DNA from: Acidimicrobiia bacterium
Lineage (GTDB): Bacteria > Actinomycetota > Acidimicrobiia > Acidimicrobiales > Bin134
Direction of reading: 5' to 3'
Assembly (NCBI GenBank): GCA_022826705.1
Contig: JAJDUJ010000024.1
Span: 57,195 to 121,194, forward strand
DNA length: 64,000 nt
Each line of letters starts with the position of its first letter. Positions within the stretch are counted from its first letter, which is position 1. The position numbers and the translations under genes are program-made. This document shows positions 55,892 to 64,000 of this stretch, one piece after another. The notes under the pieces are model-generated. The model did not search any database and was not told the DNA's origin. It saw only the letters and a program-made list of their open reading frames with translations.

Positions 55892-57760
55892 CTACCGATC
55901 CGCTTGTGGGCCGTGGAGCTTCTCGTAGATCGAATGGGCCACCGCATCAGGGAGCCAGCTGAGGTCCAGCAGGTCGTTTAGCGAGGCCCGCTCCACCGCC
56001 CGCACTCCGCCCATCTCTTTCACCAGCCGGGCTCGGCGGGTGGGACCGAGGCCGGCAATGCCGTCTAGCGAGGATTTCGTCATCCGCTTGCCCCGAAGCT
56101 GGCGGTGGTAGTCGTTGGCAAACCGGTGGCTCTCGTCGCGGATGCGCTGGAGCAAGTACAGGCTCTCCGACGGCCTCGGGATCTCCACCGGAGCAACCCG
56201 GCCGGGCACATAGACCTGCTCGAACTCTTTGGCCAGCCCCGCGGGGAAGATCTCCCCGTCGAGGCCTAACTCGGCCAGCACCCGCTCGGCCACGCCCAGT
56301 TGCCCCTTGCCACCGTCCACCACCAGGAGTTGCGGCGGGTAGGCGAACTTGCCCTTCTCCTCCACCGGGCGGTCCCGCTCGTCCAGGTAGTTGGTGAGCC
56401 GCCGGGTGAGCACCTCTTCCATGGCGGCGTAGTCGTCGTTGCCCCCCACGGTTCGCACCTTGAACCGGCGGTACTCCGACTTGCGGGGCAAGCCGTCCTC
56501 CATCACCACCATCGAGCCCACGTAATCGGACCCCTGAAGGTGGCTCATGTCGTAGCACTCGATCCGCAGAGGGGCCTCGGGCAGGCCCAGGCACTCTTGG
56601 AGGTCGTTGAGGGCCCGGGCCCGGCTGTTGTGGTCGGTGCTCCGCTTGAGCCGGTGGCGGGCGAAGGCGTCGGCCGCGTTGCGCGCCACCGTCTCCTGGA
56701 GCTTGCGCTTGGTCCCCCGCTGGGGCACGGCAATGGCCACCCTGGACCCCCGCTGCTCCCGCAGCCACTCCTCGTACAGCTCCTGGTTATGGGGCAGATC
56801 GGGAACCAGCACCTGCTTGGGGCTGCCCAGCGGGTTCTCCTCGAAATACAGCCGCTCCAGCACCCGGCTCACCAACTCGTCGCGGCCCAGGTCACCGGCT
56901 TTGTCCACGATGAACCCCCGACGGCCCATCACCCGGCCCTTGCGCACGTAGAACACCTGGCAGGCCGCCTCCAACTCGTCGTCCACCAGGCCGACCACGT
57001 CGTAGTCCTCGGAGCGGCCCCCCACCATCTCTTGGCCCTCAATGGCCTTGCGCACGGTGGCTAGCCGGTCTCGGCACCGAGCGGCCTGCTCGAACTCCAA
57101 AGCGGCCGAAGCCTGGGCCATGTCGTCCTCCAGCCGCTTCACCACTTCGTCGGTGTCACCGCCCAAAAAGGCCAGGAGGTCGTCCACCATCTCGTCGTAG
57201 CGCCCCCGCTCCACCTCGCCCACGCACGGTCCGGCGCACTTCTCGATGTGGTACAGCAGGCACGGCCGGCCGAGGCGAGCGTGGTGGTTGAACTTGTTGT
57301 CGCTGCATGTGCGGATGGGGAAGGTGCGCAGCAGCTGGTCGAGGGTCTCCCGAATGGCGTAGGCGTGGCCGTAGGGGCCGAAATAGCGGTTTCCCTTGCG
57401 CTTGCGACCCCGGATGACCATGGCCCGGGGCCACTCGTCCACCATGGTCACGCAGAGAAACGGGTAGCTCTTGTCGTCGCGGTAGCGGACGTTGTACCGA
57501 GGCTGATGCTGCTGGATGAGGCTGTACTCCAGCATCAGCGCCTCTACCTCCGTGTCCACCTGAATCCACTCCACTGACTCGGCCTCGGCCACCATCTGAG
57601 CGGTGCGAGGCGGCAGGTAGGCCGGGTTCTGGAAATAGCTGCCCAGCCGGGACCGCAGGCTCTTGGCCTTGCCCACGTAGATGAGCCGTCCGTGGCGGTC
57701 TTTGAACTGGTACGACCCCGCGGCGTCGGGGATGGTGCCGGGGGGCGGGCGGTTCAACAT
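55892..57760 (-). CDS. uvrC: Excinuclease ABC subunit C
   Basis: A 622-residue nucleotide excision repair nuclease. The N-terminal GIY-YIG domain starts at GSYQFKDRHGRLIYVGKAKSLRSRLGSYF and makes the 3-prime incision. A UVR region lies around DDMAQASAALEFEQAARCRD. The RNase H-like endonuclease domain has RIECYDMSHLQGSDYVGSMVV and makes the 5-prime incision. Two helix-hairpin-helix motifs close the protein (IAGLGPTRRARLVKEMGGV). Full length. First gene of the uvrC-rapZ pair. Divergent from nadA. Confidence 0.97.
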   Translation of the reverse strand: MLNRPPPGTIPDAAGSYQFKDRHGRLIYVGKAKSLRSRLGSYFQNPAYLPPRTAQMVAEAESVEWIQVDTEVEALMLEYSLIQQHQPRYNVRYRDDKSYPFLCVTMVDEWPRAMVIRGRKRKGNRYFGPYGHAYAIRETLDQLLRTFPIRTCSDNKFNHHARLGRPCLLYHIEKCAGPCVGEVERGRYDEMVDDLLAFLGGDTDEVVKRLEDDMAQASAALEFEQAARCRDRLATVRKAIEGQEMVGGRSEDYDVVGLVDDELEAACQVFYVRKGRVMGRRGFIVDKAGDLGRDELVSRVLERLYFEENPLGSPKQVLVPDLPHNQELYEEWLREQRGSRVAIAVPQRGTKRKLQETVARNAADAFARHRLKRSTDHNSRARALNDLQECLGLPEAPLRIECYDMSHLQGSDYVGSMVVMEDGLPRKSEYRRFKVRTVGGNDDYAAMEEVLTRRLTNYLDERDRPVEEKGKFAYPPQLLVVDGGKGQLGVAERVLAELGLDGEIFPAGLAKEFEQVYVPGRVAPVEIPRPSESLYLLQRIRDESHRFANDYHRQLRGKRMTKSSLDGIAGLGPTRRARLVKEMGGVRAVERASLNDLLDLSWLPDAVAHSIYEKLHGPQADR

Positions 57761-57986
57761 GCCCTGCCCATCCTACGAGTCAAGCGGCGACCGGTTTGCC
57801 TTGGTTCAAGACACCCAATCCACCTCCTTTCATTGCCCCATCAAGGCGGATATGATTTCAATTCACGCTGGCCGGGTATCCAGCGACATATCGAACTCTA
57901 AGGCCGACATCCCCGTGGCGAGGCGACCCGGCTGTCCCCACCGGCTGCTAATTGGAGTTCCCGTACCTCATGGAGGTTCCCAAAAC
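57761..57986. other. 226-base divergent promoter region, uvrC / nadA
   Basis: Holds promoters for the divergent uvrC and nadA genes. A TATGAT at 57851-57856 could serve as a nadA -10, which would give a leader of about 130 bases, but no good -35 matches it. GGAGG (57972-57976) is the nadA ribosome site, 10 bases before ATG. No riboswitch fold or NiaR/NrtR site was recognised. Confidence 0.45.
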
Positions 57987-59081
57987 ATGTTGCGCGTTCA
58001 GCGACCGCTCCCCGAGCGGTACACAACGGCATCGCCCCCGCAGTTGGCGGAGTGGATTGGCGACGCCAAGAGAACCCTGGGCGATCGGCTGTTCATTCTC
58101 GGGCATCACTACCAACGCGACGAGGTGATGGCCTGGGCCGATGCCCGCGGCGACTCCTTCCGGCTGTCGGTGCTGGCCCAGCAGCGCCCCGAGGCCGAGT
58201 ACATCGTGTTCTGCGGCGTTCACTTCATGGCCGAGTCGGCCGACATCTTGACCGGCGACCACCAGCAGGTGGTGCTGCCCGACCTGAACGCGGGCTGCTC
58301 GATGGCCGACATGGCTGATATCGACCAGGTGGAAGAGGCCTGGGAGGAGCTGGCCCGGGTGACCGACATCGACCGGGTGGTGCCCATCACCTACATGAAC
58401 TCGGCCGCCAATCTGAAGGCGTTCGTGGCCCGTCATGGCGGGGCAGTCTGTACGTCGTCTAATGCCAAGGCGGTATTGACGTGGGCGCTGGATCGGGGCG
58501 ATCAGGTTCTGTTTTTCCCCGACCAGCACCTGGGGCGCAATACCGGGTTCGACATGGGTTACGACGAGACCGACATGGCGGTGTGGAATCCCCGCTTCGA
58601 GCTGGGCGGGCTGACCGAGGCCGAGTGCAAGGAATCGGTGCTGTTGCTGTGGCGAGGGCACTGCTCGGTACACCAGCGGTTCCAGCCCGACCACGTTTCT
58701 GCGTTTCGGGCGGAGCATCCTGATGGGATCGTGGTTGTGCACCCCGAATGCAGCCGGGAGGTGTGCGCGGTGGCCGACCAGGTGGGCTCCACCGACTACA
58801 TCATCAAAGCGGTGGCCGCCGCTCCGGCCGGCTCGGTGATCGGGGTGGGCACTGAGATCCACTTGGTGAACCGGCTGAACGACGAGACTCCGGACAAGAC
58901 GGTGGTGTCGCTCGACCCGCTGATCTGCCCGTGCTCCACCATGTTCCGCATCGACGCCGCCCATCTGGCCTGGACGCTGGAGGGACTGGTTGAGGACAGG
59001 GTCCGCAACCGCATCACTGTGGAGCCGGATATTGCGGCCGACGCCCGTATCGCCCTCGACCGGATGCTGAGTATTACCTAG
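57987..59081 (+). CDS. nadA: Quinolinate synthase A
   Basis: A 364-residue [4Fe-4S] enzyme joining iminoaspartate and dihydroxyacetone phosphate to quinolinate in NAD biosynthesis. GHHYQRDEV holds the substrate histidines. Candidate cluster cysteines are C76 (FCGVHFMAESA), the Cys of RGHCSVH and the Cys of PLICPCSTM; HPECSREV is also conserved. ATG 57987 has GGAGG 10 bases upstream. nadB and nadC are not adjacent, unlike the usual actinobacterial nadABC operon. Confidence 0.96.
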   Translation: MLRVQRPLPERYTTASPPQLAEWIGDAKRTLGDRLFILGHHYQRDEVMAWADARGDSFRLSVLAQQRPEAEYIVFCGVHFMAESADILTGDHQQVVLPDLNAGCSMADMADIDQVEEAWEELARVTDIDRVVPITYMNSAANLKAFVARHGGAVCTSSNAKAVLTWALDRGDQVLFFPDQHLGRNTGFDMGYDETDMAVWNPRFELGGLTEAECKESVLLLWRGHCSVHQRFQPDHVSAFRAEHPDGIVVVHPECSREVCAVADQVGSTDYIIKAVAAAPAGSVIGVGTEIHLVNRLNDETPDKTVVSLDPLICPCSTMFRIDAAHLAWTLEGLVEDRVRNRITVEPDIAADARIALDRMLSIT

Positions 59082-59093
59082 TTGGTTGTTGTT

Positions 59094-59115
59094 GGGCGGC
59101 GGGAGCTTGCCGCCC
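59094..59115. terminator. Bidirectional hairpin between nadA and Rieske oxygenase genes
   Basis: GGGCGGC, 8 bases, GCCGCCC: a perfect 7-bp stem in the 41-base gap between convergent genes. No U-tract on either strand. Likely a shared terminator of the U-less kind. Confidence 0.55.
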
Positions 59116-59122
59116 GGCGCGC

Positions 59123-60292
59123 TTAGCTCTCTCGGTCGACGCTCAGCTCGGCGTAGCGCTCCACCGCGTGGTGGTAGTGCTGCAAGCTCGGTTCGTTGCG
59201 CCCGAATAACACCTCGGCGGTGGCCCCGCTCTTGAGGGCGTTCTGGATCTGGAAGCCCACCCAGTAGTCCTCGTCGCGCACCGCTTGAAGCACTAGGGCG
59301 CTGAACTGCTCGGCTGTTTCGCGCTCCTCATCGGTGGACGGTTCGTGGCGGCACAGCACGGTCTGGATGGTGAGGCTGGTGTCAACCGTTGAACCGGGGA
59401 ACAGCTGGCTCACCAGGCAGTAGTCGCCCAGGATCCCGGAGATCGACAAGTTGGGGAAGATCGAGTGGATCAGGCGGATGTGCTCGTCGAGATCCCACTC
59501 CTCCTCAGGCTGGCCGACCAGCTTGGGCAGCGACTTTCGACCGAACACGATGCGCTGGTGCGGACCCCAGGTGTCATGGGCCATGAGGTTGCCGATGGTG
59601 TTCAGCCCCACGGTCTTGGGGTGCAGCCGCTCCTGGTGGTAGCCCTCCAGGTAGCCGTCCCAGGCCACCTTCCAGCCCGGGCCGTCGAGGGTGCGCTGCT
59701 CGAAGATGTGCCACTGGTCGAGGTCGAGGGCGGCGACGTAGGGGGTGAAGTCGCCCAGAAAGGCGTCGATGTCGAAAGTGATACCGGGGGTGAGGCTGGC
59801 GAACACGAAGCCGGCCTTCTCGGCGCAGGCCAGTGGGGTGAGCGAGAGGTGGTCGCGGTCGACGTCGCCGAAGGTGTGGGCGCCGAACATGCCCACCAGG
59901 TCGCCGGCGGTGTCGTACGACCAGGCGTGGTAGGGGCAGCTCAGCCGTTGAGCCGACCCGGCCGACCCGGCCTCGCACAGCGGCGACCCCCGGTGGCGGC
60001 ACACGTTCAGGAATGCCCGGGCCGCGCCGTCGGCGCCACGGGTGAGCAGCACAGGTACCCCCATGACGTCCATGGCCTTATAGGTGTCGGGGGCGGGAAG
60101 CTCCGAGCTGAGGGCCAGCGCCAGGGGCAGATGCTTGAAGATGCGCTCCACCTCGTACTCGAAGCGCTCCTGGTCGAGGTAGGCGTCTACCGACTGGCGC
60201 ATCACATCAGGGGCCAGATCGGTGGTGTTGTCCTGCCACAGATCGAAGACCCGGCGGGTCAAGTCCCGGATCGCGTCGTCGGTGTAGGCCAT
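59123..60292 (-). CDS. Rieske-type aromatic ring-hydroxylating oxygenase, alpha subunit
   Basis: A 389-residue oxygenase. The Rieske [2Fe-2S] ligands are C98, H100 (CRHRG), C119 and H122 (CPYHAW). The catalytic domain has GYLEGYHQERLHPKTVG, which supplies the two mononuclear-iron histidines. No beta subunit, ferredoxin or reductase gene is adjacent. The organisation resembles single-component-alpha RHO enzymes such as carnitine or choline monooxygenases and KshA-like proteins. Substrate unknown. It lies 69 bases downstream of the acyl-CoA ligase stop, on the same strand. Confidence 0.92.
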   Translation of the reverse strand: MAYTDDAIRDLTRRVFDLWQDNTTDLAPDVMRQSVDAYLDQERFEYEVERIFKHLPLALALSSELPAPDTYKAMDVMGVPVLLTRGADGAARAFLNVCRHRGSPLCEAGSAGSAQRLSCPYHAWSYDTAGDLVGMFGAHTFGDVDRDHLSLTPLACAEKAGFVFASLTPGITFDIDAFLGDFTPYVAALDLDQWHIFEQRTLDGPGWKVAWDGYLEGYHQERLHPKTVGLNTIGNLMAHDTWGPHQRIVFGRKSLPKLVGQPEEEWDLDEHIRLIHSIFPNLSISGILGDYCLVSQLFPGSTVDTSLTIQTVLCRHEPSTDEERETAEQFSALVLQAVRDEDYWVGFQIQNALKSGATAEVLFGRNEPSLQHYHHAVERYAELSVDRES

Positions 60293-60361
60293 CTGCCTAC
60301 TCTAACTTTCGGGGTAATACCGCCTGGAACCGGGAGTGTGGCGGCGGGAGAGGCCGGGCGG

Positions 60362-61906
60362 CTACGACTGGCGGGCCAGGTATTCCTCGCGCAGGGGCTT
60401 CTTATAGAGCTTGCCGGTGGGCAGCCGGGGAAACTCGGCCCGGAAATCCACCACCCGGGGCACCTTGAAGCCGGCCAAGTTCTGGCGGGCGAAGGCCCGC
60501 AACTCCTCGGCCAGCTCGTCGGAAGGCTCTACGCCTTCTTCCAGCTGCACCACCGCGTGGACGTACTCCCCCATCTCGTCGTCAGGAAGGCCGAACACCG
60601 CCACATCAGCCACCTGGGGGTGCAAGGCGAAACAGGCCTCGATCTCCTGGGGGTAGATGTTGACCCCGCCGCTGATGATCATGAACGTCGCCCGGTCGGT
60701 GAGGTAGAGGTAGCCGTCGGCGTCGAGGTATCCGACGTCGCCCACCGTGGACCAGTTGTCGTGCTGGGGATGGCGGGATTCCCTTGTCTTCTCCGGGTCG
60801 TCGTGATATTCGAAGGTTGGGGTTTCCTGCTCGAAATAGACCACCCCCGGCTCCCCGGTGCCGAGCTCGCGGCCGTCATCGTCGCAGATGTGGGGGACTC
60901 CCATCATCGCCTTGCCCACCGACCCCTTGTGCTCGAGCCAGTCTTCGGCGCCGATGAAGCACAGCCCGTTACCTTCAGTGGCGGCGTAGTACTCCTGAAT
61001 GATCGGACCCCACCACTCGATCATCTGCTCTTTGACCGGCACCGGGCAGGGCGCCGCGGCGTGGACCGCCATCTTCAGCGACGAGAGGTCGTAGCGGTTG
61101 CGAACCTCCTCGGGCTGCTTGAGCAGGCGGATGAACATGGTGGGCACCATCTGGGTGTCGGTCACCGAGTACTGCTCGACATAGGCCAAGAAGCGCTCGG
61201 CGTCGAAGCGGTCCATGATCACGAGCGTGCCGCCTAGCTCGTGAACTCCGGCGCTGTACATCAGCGGGGCGGAGTGATAGAGCGGCGCCGGGCTCAGGTA
61301 CACCGAGTTCTCGTCCATGCCGAGCAGGTGGTGCTCGAGCATGCCGATGCCCGACAGGCTGGCATCGTGTACCTCCAGGCCGGTCAGGGGGCGCTTGATT
61401 CCCTTGGGCCTGCCGGTGGTGCCCGACGAGTACAGCATCACCTCGCCTTTGGGCAGCCGGGACAGCGGCTCAGACGACATGGGGGCAACGGCATCTTCAT
61501 ACGACTCAAAGCCGTCCACGGCACCGTCCATCATCAGCTTGTGCCGGCAGTCGGGAATGAGGTCGAGCATCTGCGATGCAGTATTGGCCATCGCCTGCGT
61601 GGTTATCAGCGCGGTCGACCCGCTGTCGTTCACCACATAAGCCGCCTCCTCGGGCGACAGATAGCGGTTGATGGTGGTGAAGTACAGCCCCGACGTCATC
61701 GCCGCCCAGAACACCTCGTAATACCGGCGATTGTTCTCCGCCAAGATGCAGATGTGGTCCCCCTCCCGCAACCCCCGCTCGTGCAGCAGTTGCGCCAGCC
61801 GGTTAGCCGCCTCATCCAGCTCCCGATAAGTAGTGACCTCCCCCGTACCAGCCATAATCTGCGCCGCCTTGTCCGGCGTAGTGCGAGCGTGCTGTCCCGG
61901 ATACAT
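60362..61906 (-). CDS. AMP-forming acyl-CoA synthetase/ligase
   Basis: A 514-residue ligase. YSSGTTGRPKGIKRP is the phosphate loop, YYAATEGNG is the A5 region, TVGDVGYLDADGYLYLTDRATFMIISGGVNIYPQE is the hinge, and LPTGKLYKKPLR is the C-terminal Lys motif. It resembles actinobacterial FadD3/FadD19-like enzymes for steroid side chains or bile acids. ATG 61906 has AGGAG 10 bases upstream; a longer in-frame start would overlap the VapC gene. Same strand as the Rieske gene, so cotranscription is possible. Confidence 0.93.
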   Translation of the reverse strand: MYPGQHARTTPDKAAQIMAGTGEVTTYRELDEAANRLAQLLHERGLREGDHICILAENNRRYYEVFWAAMTSGLYFTTINRYLSPEEAAYVVNDSGSTALITTQAMANTASQMLDLIPDCRHKLMMDGAVDGFESYEDAVAPMSSEPLSRLPKGEVMLYSSGTTGRPKGIKRPLTGLEVHDASLSGIGMLEHHLLGMDENSVYLSPAPLYHSAPLMYSAGVHELGGTLVIMDRFDAERFLAYVEQYSVTDTQMVPTMFIRLLKQPEEVRNRYDLSSLKMAVHAAAPCPVPVKEQMIEWWGPIIQEYYAATEGNGLCFIGAEDWLEHKGSVGKAMMGVPHICDDDGRELGTGEPGVVYFEQETPTFEYHDDPEKTRESRHPQHDNWSTVGDVGYLDADGYLYLTDRATFMIISGGVNIYPQEIEACFALHPQVADVAVFGLPDDEMGEYVHAVVQLEEGVEPSDELAEELRAFARQNLAGFKVPRVVDFRAEFPRLPTGKLYKKPLREEYLARQS

Positions 61907-61919
61907 GCGTGCCTTGCTC

Positions 61920-62312
61920 CTAGATGGTGGAAGGCCAATCTTGCACATCTACCTCAGGCATCGGAAAGTCCCTGACGTTTGCGGTGGCCAGTGCCGCTCC
62001 CACACCAATTGCCGCGGCGGCTATCAAACAATCTGCTTGGTGAAGAGTGATGCCATCTGCTGCGTACTCGCGCCGCCACCGACCCGAACGTCGGGCTTCG
62101 GCAACCCCTAGCGGGGCGAGCCTCATCGCCTCGACCATTCGGCGTGCCGCCATCTCCTCCTCAGGCCGCAAACCCCGCCAAACTTCCTCAATCGATATCG
62201 CGGATAACCAGGGCTCCACTCCTTGTCGTCTCAACGCGCGTAAACGCTCTGCCGCAGGCCTTCCTCTGAGCGCGTCAATCAGTACCGATGTGTCCAGAAG
62301 GAGTCGGGACAT
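61920..62312 (-). CDS. vapC: VapC-family PIN-domain ribonuclease toxin
   Basis: A 130-residue PIN nuclease. RLLLDTSVLIDALRG has the first Asp, AISIEEVWRGL the Glu, HQADCLIAAAA the second Asp and TANVRDFP the last. The ATG lies 2 bases after the antitoxin stop. All acidic residues are present, so it should be active. It is followed 13 bases later by the acyl-CoA ligase start. Confidence 0.92.
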   Translation of the reverse strand: MSRLLLDTSVLIDALRGRPAAERLRALRRQGVEPWLSAISIEEVWRGLRPEEEMAARRMVEAMRLAPLGVAEARRSGRWRREYAADGITLHQADCLIAAAAIGVGAALATANVRDFPMPEVDVQDWPSTI

Positions 62313-62314
62313 CC

Positions 62315-62572
62315 TCAGCCCGAACGTCTCGGGTCGCTACGGCGTTGCTGACGAACCCACTCGGCCGGGTCGTCATCCCATTCGTGGCCAGTGTCGGATA
62401 TAGATCCCAATGACTCTTCGATTTCGTCCCACCGCTGTTCATCCTCGAGGCTTCGGCGGATCAGAGCCGCAATGAACGCGCTCCTGCGGCGAGGCCCAGC
62501 CCGGCGGTCCAAGTCTGCGACCAGTTCATCCTCAAGCTGAATGTGTAGTCGGATGTGTCTAACTATACACAT
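62315..62572 (-). CDS. vapB: VapB/CopG-like antitoxin
   Basis: An 85-residue ribbon-helix-helix antitoxin. HIRLHIQLEDELVADLDRRAG and then RRRSAFIAALIRRSLEDE match the RHH DNA-binding fold. The acidic C-terminal tail (EWDDDPAEWVRQQRRSD) would bind the toxin. ATG 62572 is chosen because it is the first start after the upstream palindrome; longer frames have no support. The start codon lies inside the dyad at 62553-62572. Confidence 0.88.
   Translation of the reverse strand: MCIVRHIRLHIQLEDELVADLDRRAGPRRRSAFIAALIRRSLEDEQRWDEIEESLGSISDTGHEWDDDPAEWVRQQRRSDPRRSG
62553..62572. promoter_or_regulatory. Inverted repeat over the vapB start, probable operator
   Basis: On the minus strand ATGTGT, 8 bases, ACACAT: a perfect 6-bp dyad whose first triplet is the vapB ATG. 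A TATAGT within the centre looks like a -10, but would place transcription inside the gene, so its meaning is unclear. Binding by VapBC is inferred. Confidence 0.5.
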
Positions 62573-62613
62573 ACTGAGAAATGGCTGGACGGCTGGCAAC
62601 AAGAACACAGTCC

Positions 62614-62985
62614 TTACAGTTCATTGCAGCCCCGGAAGCCCGGGTCGGGGCCGGAGCGTCGAGGTGGAGCAAAGAAGTCGTTCTCATCGTCGTCGAGCCG
62701 ATTGCACTTACGCAGCATGGCCCGCCGCTCGGCCTCCAAGAACAGATACCGGGCCACGTCATCAGGAGTGTCGTCGCTGGCAAACAGATCGCTCGCCACC
62801 GGGTCCCGCATCAGCTCACGCCGAATATCGTCCTTGGTGACCACGGTCCCGTCAGGCCCAACAGCCCGCACCTTCGCCAGTTTCCGCCGGTACCACTTGT
62901 TCCTCAGGTAGGGGTACATCAACCCCAACATGAACATCGAAAGCCCAAAGCAGACGACCTGAATCGCCACAAGAATCGGCGCCAT
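62614..62985 (-). CDS. Small membrane protein of unknown function
   Basis: A 123-residue protein. A single transmembrane helix spans about 3-24 (ILVAIQVVCFGLSMFMLGLMY), followed by a basic segment (RNKWYRRKLAKVR) and a soluble helical tail with DDIRRELMRDP and LFLEAERRAMLRK. No known domain. ATG 62985 has GGGAG upstream; a longer open frame reaching 63240 would run through the IS element left end and is rejected. The IS element begins about 60 bases upstream and may have displaced its promoter. Confidence 0.6.
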   Translation of the reverse strand: MAPILVAIQVVCFGLSMFMLGLMYPYLRNKWYRRKLAKVRAVGPDGTVVTKDDIRRELMRDPVASDLFASDDTPDDVARYLFLEAERRAMLRKCNRLDDDENDFFAPPRRSGPDPGFRGCNEL

Positions 62986-63043
62986 CTTGCTTTTCTCCCC
63001 AGAGTGCAAATTGCGAAGGCGCCCTGACGACCGGGCCGCGATA

Positions 63044-63063
63044 AGGGGCCGCGCGGATAGGTG
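63044..63063 (+). repeat. Left terminal inverted repeat of the IS element
   Basis: Begins AGGGGCCGCGCGGATAGGTG. It matches the complement of the right end at 17 of 20 positions; mismatches are at positions 8, 9 and 16. The exact outer base may be 63044 or 63045. Confidence 0.8.
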
Positions 63064-63144
63064 ACCATCCACCGGTCGTTGTGTTGTCCCGGCTTTGATG
63101 TCGGGTAGCACCAACCCAACGACTCGGTGGAGGTATCTGTCATT

Positions 63145-63975
63145 ATGCGCGCGCTGGAACCGGAGGTGGTAGATGCTGTGTGGGGGGCGGTCAGGGGTTT
63201 GTTGCCGCGCCGGGATCGGTCCCATCCTTTGGGCTGCCACCGGCCGCGGGTTTGCGACCGGCTGTGTTTTTGGGGGTTGTTGATCCGTCTTGTGACGGGG
63301 GCGTCGTGGGTTGACATCGAGGCCATCTTGGAGCGCCGGGTGTCGGACACGACGCTTCGGGCGCGCCGCGACGAGTGGATCGGCGCGGGGGTGTTCGACC
63401 GGCTCTGCTCAGAGGCGGTCGCCGCGTTCGACCGCATCGTGGGCCTCGATCTGTCGGAGGTCTCAGTGGACGGGTCACTGCACAAGGCGCCCTGCGGCGG
63501 CGAGGGCACCGGCAAAAGCCCTGTTGACCGGGGAAAACTCGGGTGGAAGTGGTCCGTGGCCGCAGAGCGCCACGGCGTGCCGGTCGGCTGGGCGATCGAC
63601 GGCGCCAACCGCAACGACATCCGCCTGCTCAAACCCACCCTCGCGGCCGTCGCCGACGCCGGGCTGCTCGAAGACATCGAGACCCTGCACCTAGACCGCG
63701 GCTACGACTACCCCGCCGTGCGCCGCCAGCTCGCCGACATCGGCATCGCCGACACCTGCATCCAGCGACGAGCCAACAGCACAGGCACCCCCCGCCCACT
63801 GACACTCGGCCTGCGCTGGATCGTCGAATCCACCAACTCCTGGCTCTCCAACTACGGGCAACTCCGACGCAACACCGACCGAAAACCCGACTGCCGCCAC
63901 GCCGCCCTATGCCTCGCCACCACCATCTTGATCACCGCAAAACTCATCGACCACAAAAACCGGTGGAACCCCTGA
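63145..63975 (+). CDS. IS5-family DDE transposase
   Basis: A 276-residue transposase. The N-terminal part has VVDAVWGAVRGLLPRR and the ASWVDIEAIL helix typical of IS5 N-terminal domains. The catalytic DDE triad is visible: Asp in VSVDGSLHK, Asp in HLDRGYDYP, and Glu in WIVESTNSW. KLGWKWSVAAERHGVPVGWAIDGANRND is the IS5 core. ATG 63145 has GGAGG 10 bases upstream; an in-frame GTG at 63127 is possible. The gene is intact, so the element may be active. Confidence 0.92.
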   Translation: MRALEPEVVDAVWGAVRGLLPRRDRSHPLGCHRPRVCDRLCFWGLLIRLVTGASWVDIEAILERRVSDTTLRARRDEWIGAGVFDRLCSEAVAAFDRIVGLDLSEVSVDGSLHKAPCGGEGTGKSPVDRGKLGWKWSVAAERHGVPVGWAIDGANRNDIRLLKPTLAAVADAGLLEDIETLHLDRGYDYPAVRRQLADIGIADTCIQRRANSTGTPRPLTLGLRWIVESTNSWLSNYGQLRRNTDRKPDCRHAALCLATTILITAKLIDHKNRWNP

Positions 63976-63980
63976 CCAAC

Positions 63981-64000
63981 CACCAATCCGCTAGGCCCCT
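63981..64000 (+). repeat. Right terminal inverted repeat of the IS element
   Basis: Ends CCGCTAGGCCCCT at the last base of the window. It is the complement of the left repeat at 17 of 20 positions and lies 5 bases after the transposase stop. Confidence 0.8.

Larger units (their letters stand above)
63044..64000 (+). mobile_element. IS5-like insertion sequence, apparently complete
   Basis: A 957-base element with one transposase gene and imperfect terminal inverted repeats of 20 bases (17 matches) at 63044-63063 and 63981-64000. The outer ends read AGGGGCC on both sides. Size, single orf and DDE transposase fit the IS5 family. The right end coincides with the last base of the window, so flanking target duplication cannot be checked. 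Confidence 0.85.

Noticed and set aside
57761..57986. Riboswitch before nadA
   Set aside because: No recognisable conserved stems or known motif could be traced by eye.
59465..61237. 590-codon open frame spanning the Rieske and ligase genes on the opposite strand
   Set aside because: It crosses two well-supported genes and an intergenic gap and shows only Gly/Val/His/Arg-biased, domain-free sequence.
62986..63240. Upstream extension of the small membrane protein
   Set aside because: It would run through the left end of the IS element and start inside the transposase gene; ATG 62985 has its own ribosome site.

Overview
The window is GC-rich chromosomal DNA from an actinobacterium. Several things point there: paired FurA and KatG, many predicted F420-dependent (LLM and Ddn-type) oxidoreductases, a uvrC-rapZ / gap-pgk-tpiA / secG gene set all on one strand, frequent GTG starts and likely leaderless promoters. 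The enzyme mix (P450s, CaiB/BaiF CoA-transferases, LLM oxidoreductases, SDRs, DUF1214 proteins) resembles Acidimicrobiia. That placement is inference, because no rRNA or marker set is present.

Layout. 1-6.3 kb: end of a GH3 glycosidase, then a minus-strand operon (TauD-type dioxygenase, P450, SDR, cupin, alpha/beta-barrel protein) and a double GNAT. 6.4-15.9 kb: DUF1214 proteins, SDRs, an XRE/nucleotidyltransferase toxin-antitoxin pair with a palindromic operator, an epimerase fused to a Ddn-type F420 domain, a P450 and a CoA-transferase. 16-18.9 kb: a ParDE module, a TetR/SRPBCC divergent pair, and gene remnants (an LLM fragment and a serine recombinase tail) abutting tRNA-Leu(GAG). 19-26 kb: furA-katG, a phosphoesterase, a glutamine-synthetase-like ligase with an iron-type alcohol dehydrogenase, and a membrane-anchored YceI protein. 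26-36.6 kb: acyl-CoA ligase, acyl-CoA dehydrogenase, secG, M23 peptidase, P450, Baeyer-Villiger-type monooxygenase, tpiA-pgk-gap. 36.7-41.4 kb: amidohydrolase, SDR, VapBC, Phd-VapC and a second acyl-CoA ligase. 41.4-55 kb: an AtuA/SDR operon divergent from a tightly coupled amidohydrolase-LLM-thioesterase-CaiB-CaiB operon, two more LLM genes, DUF1214, sulfotransferase and SDR. 55-62 kb: rapZ, uvrC, nadA, a Rieske oxygenase and an acyl-CoA ligase. 62-64 kb: VapBC, a small membrane protein and a complete IS5-like element ending at the window edge.

Working together. The dominant theme is oxidation and CoA-dependent breakdown of hydrophobic compounds (lipid, terpenoid or steroid-like): oxygenases hydroxylate, SDRs oxidise alcohols, ligases and CoA-transferases activate acids, and acyl-CoA dehydrogenase, LLM enzymes and thioesterase act downstream. 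These catabolic genes lie between housekeeping genes that are usually adjacent, so a conserved core block appears to have been split by insertion or rearrangement. Five toxin-antitoxin modules, an IS element and a recombinase remnant fit a plastic region. No CRISPR array or rRNA was seen.
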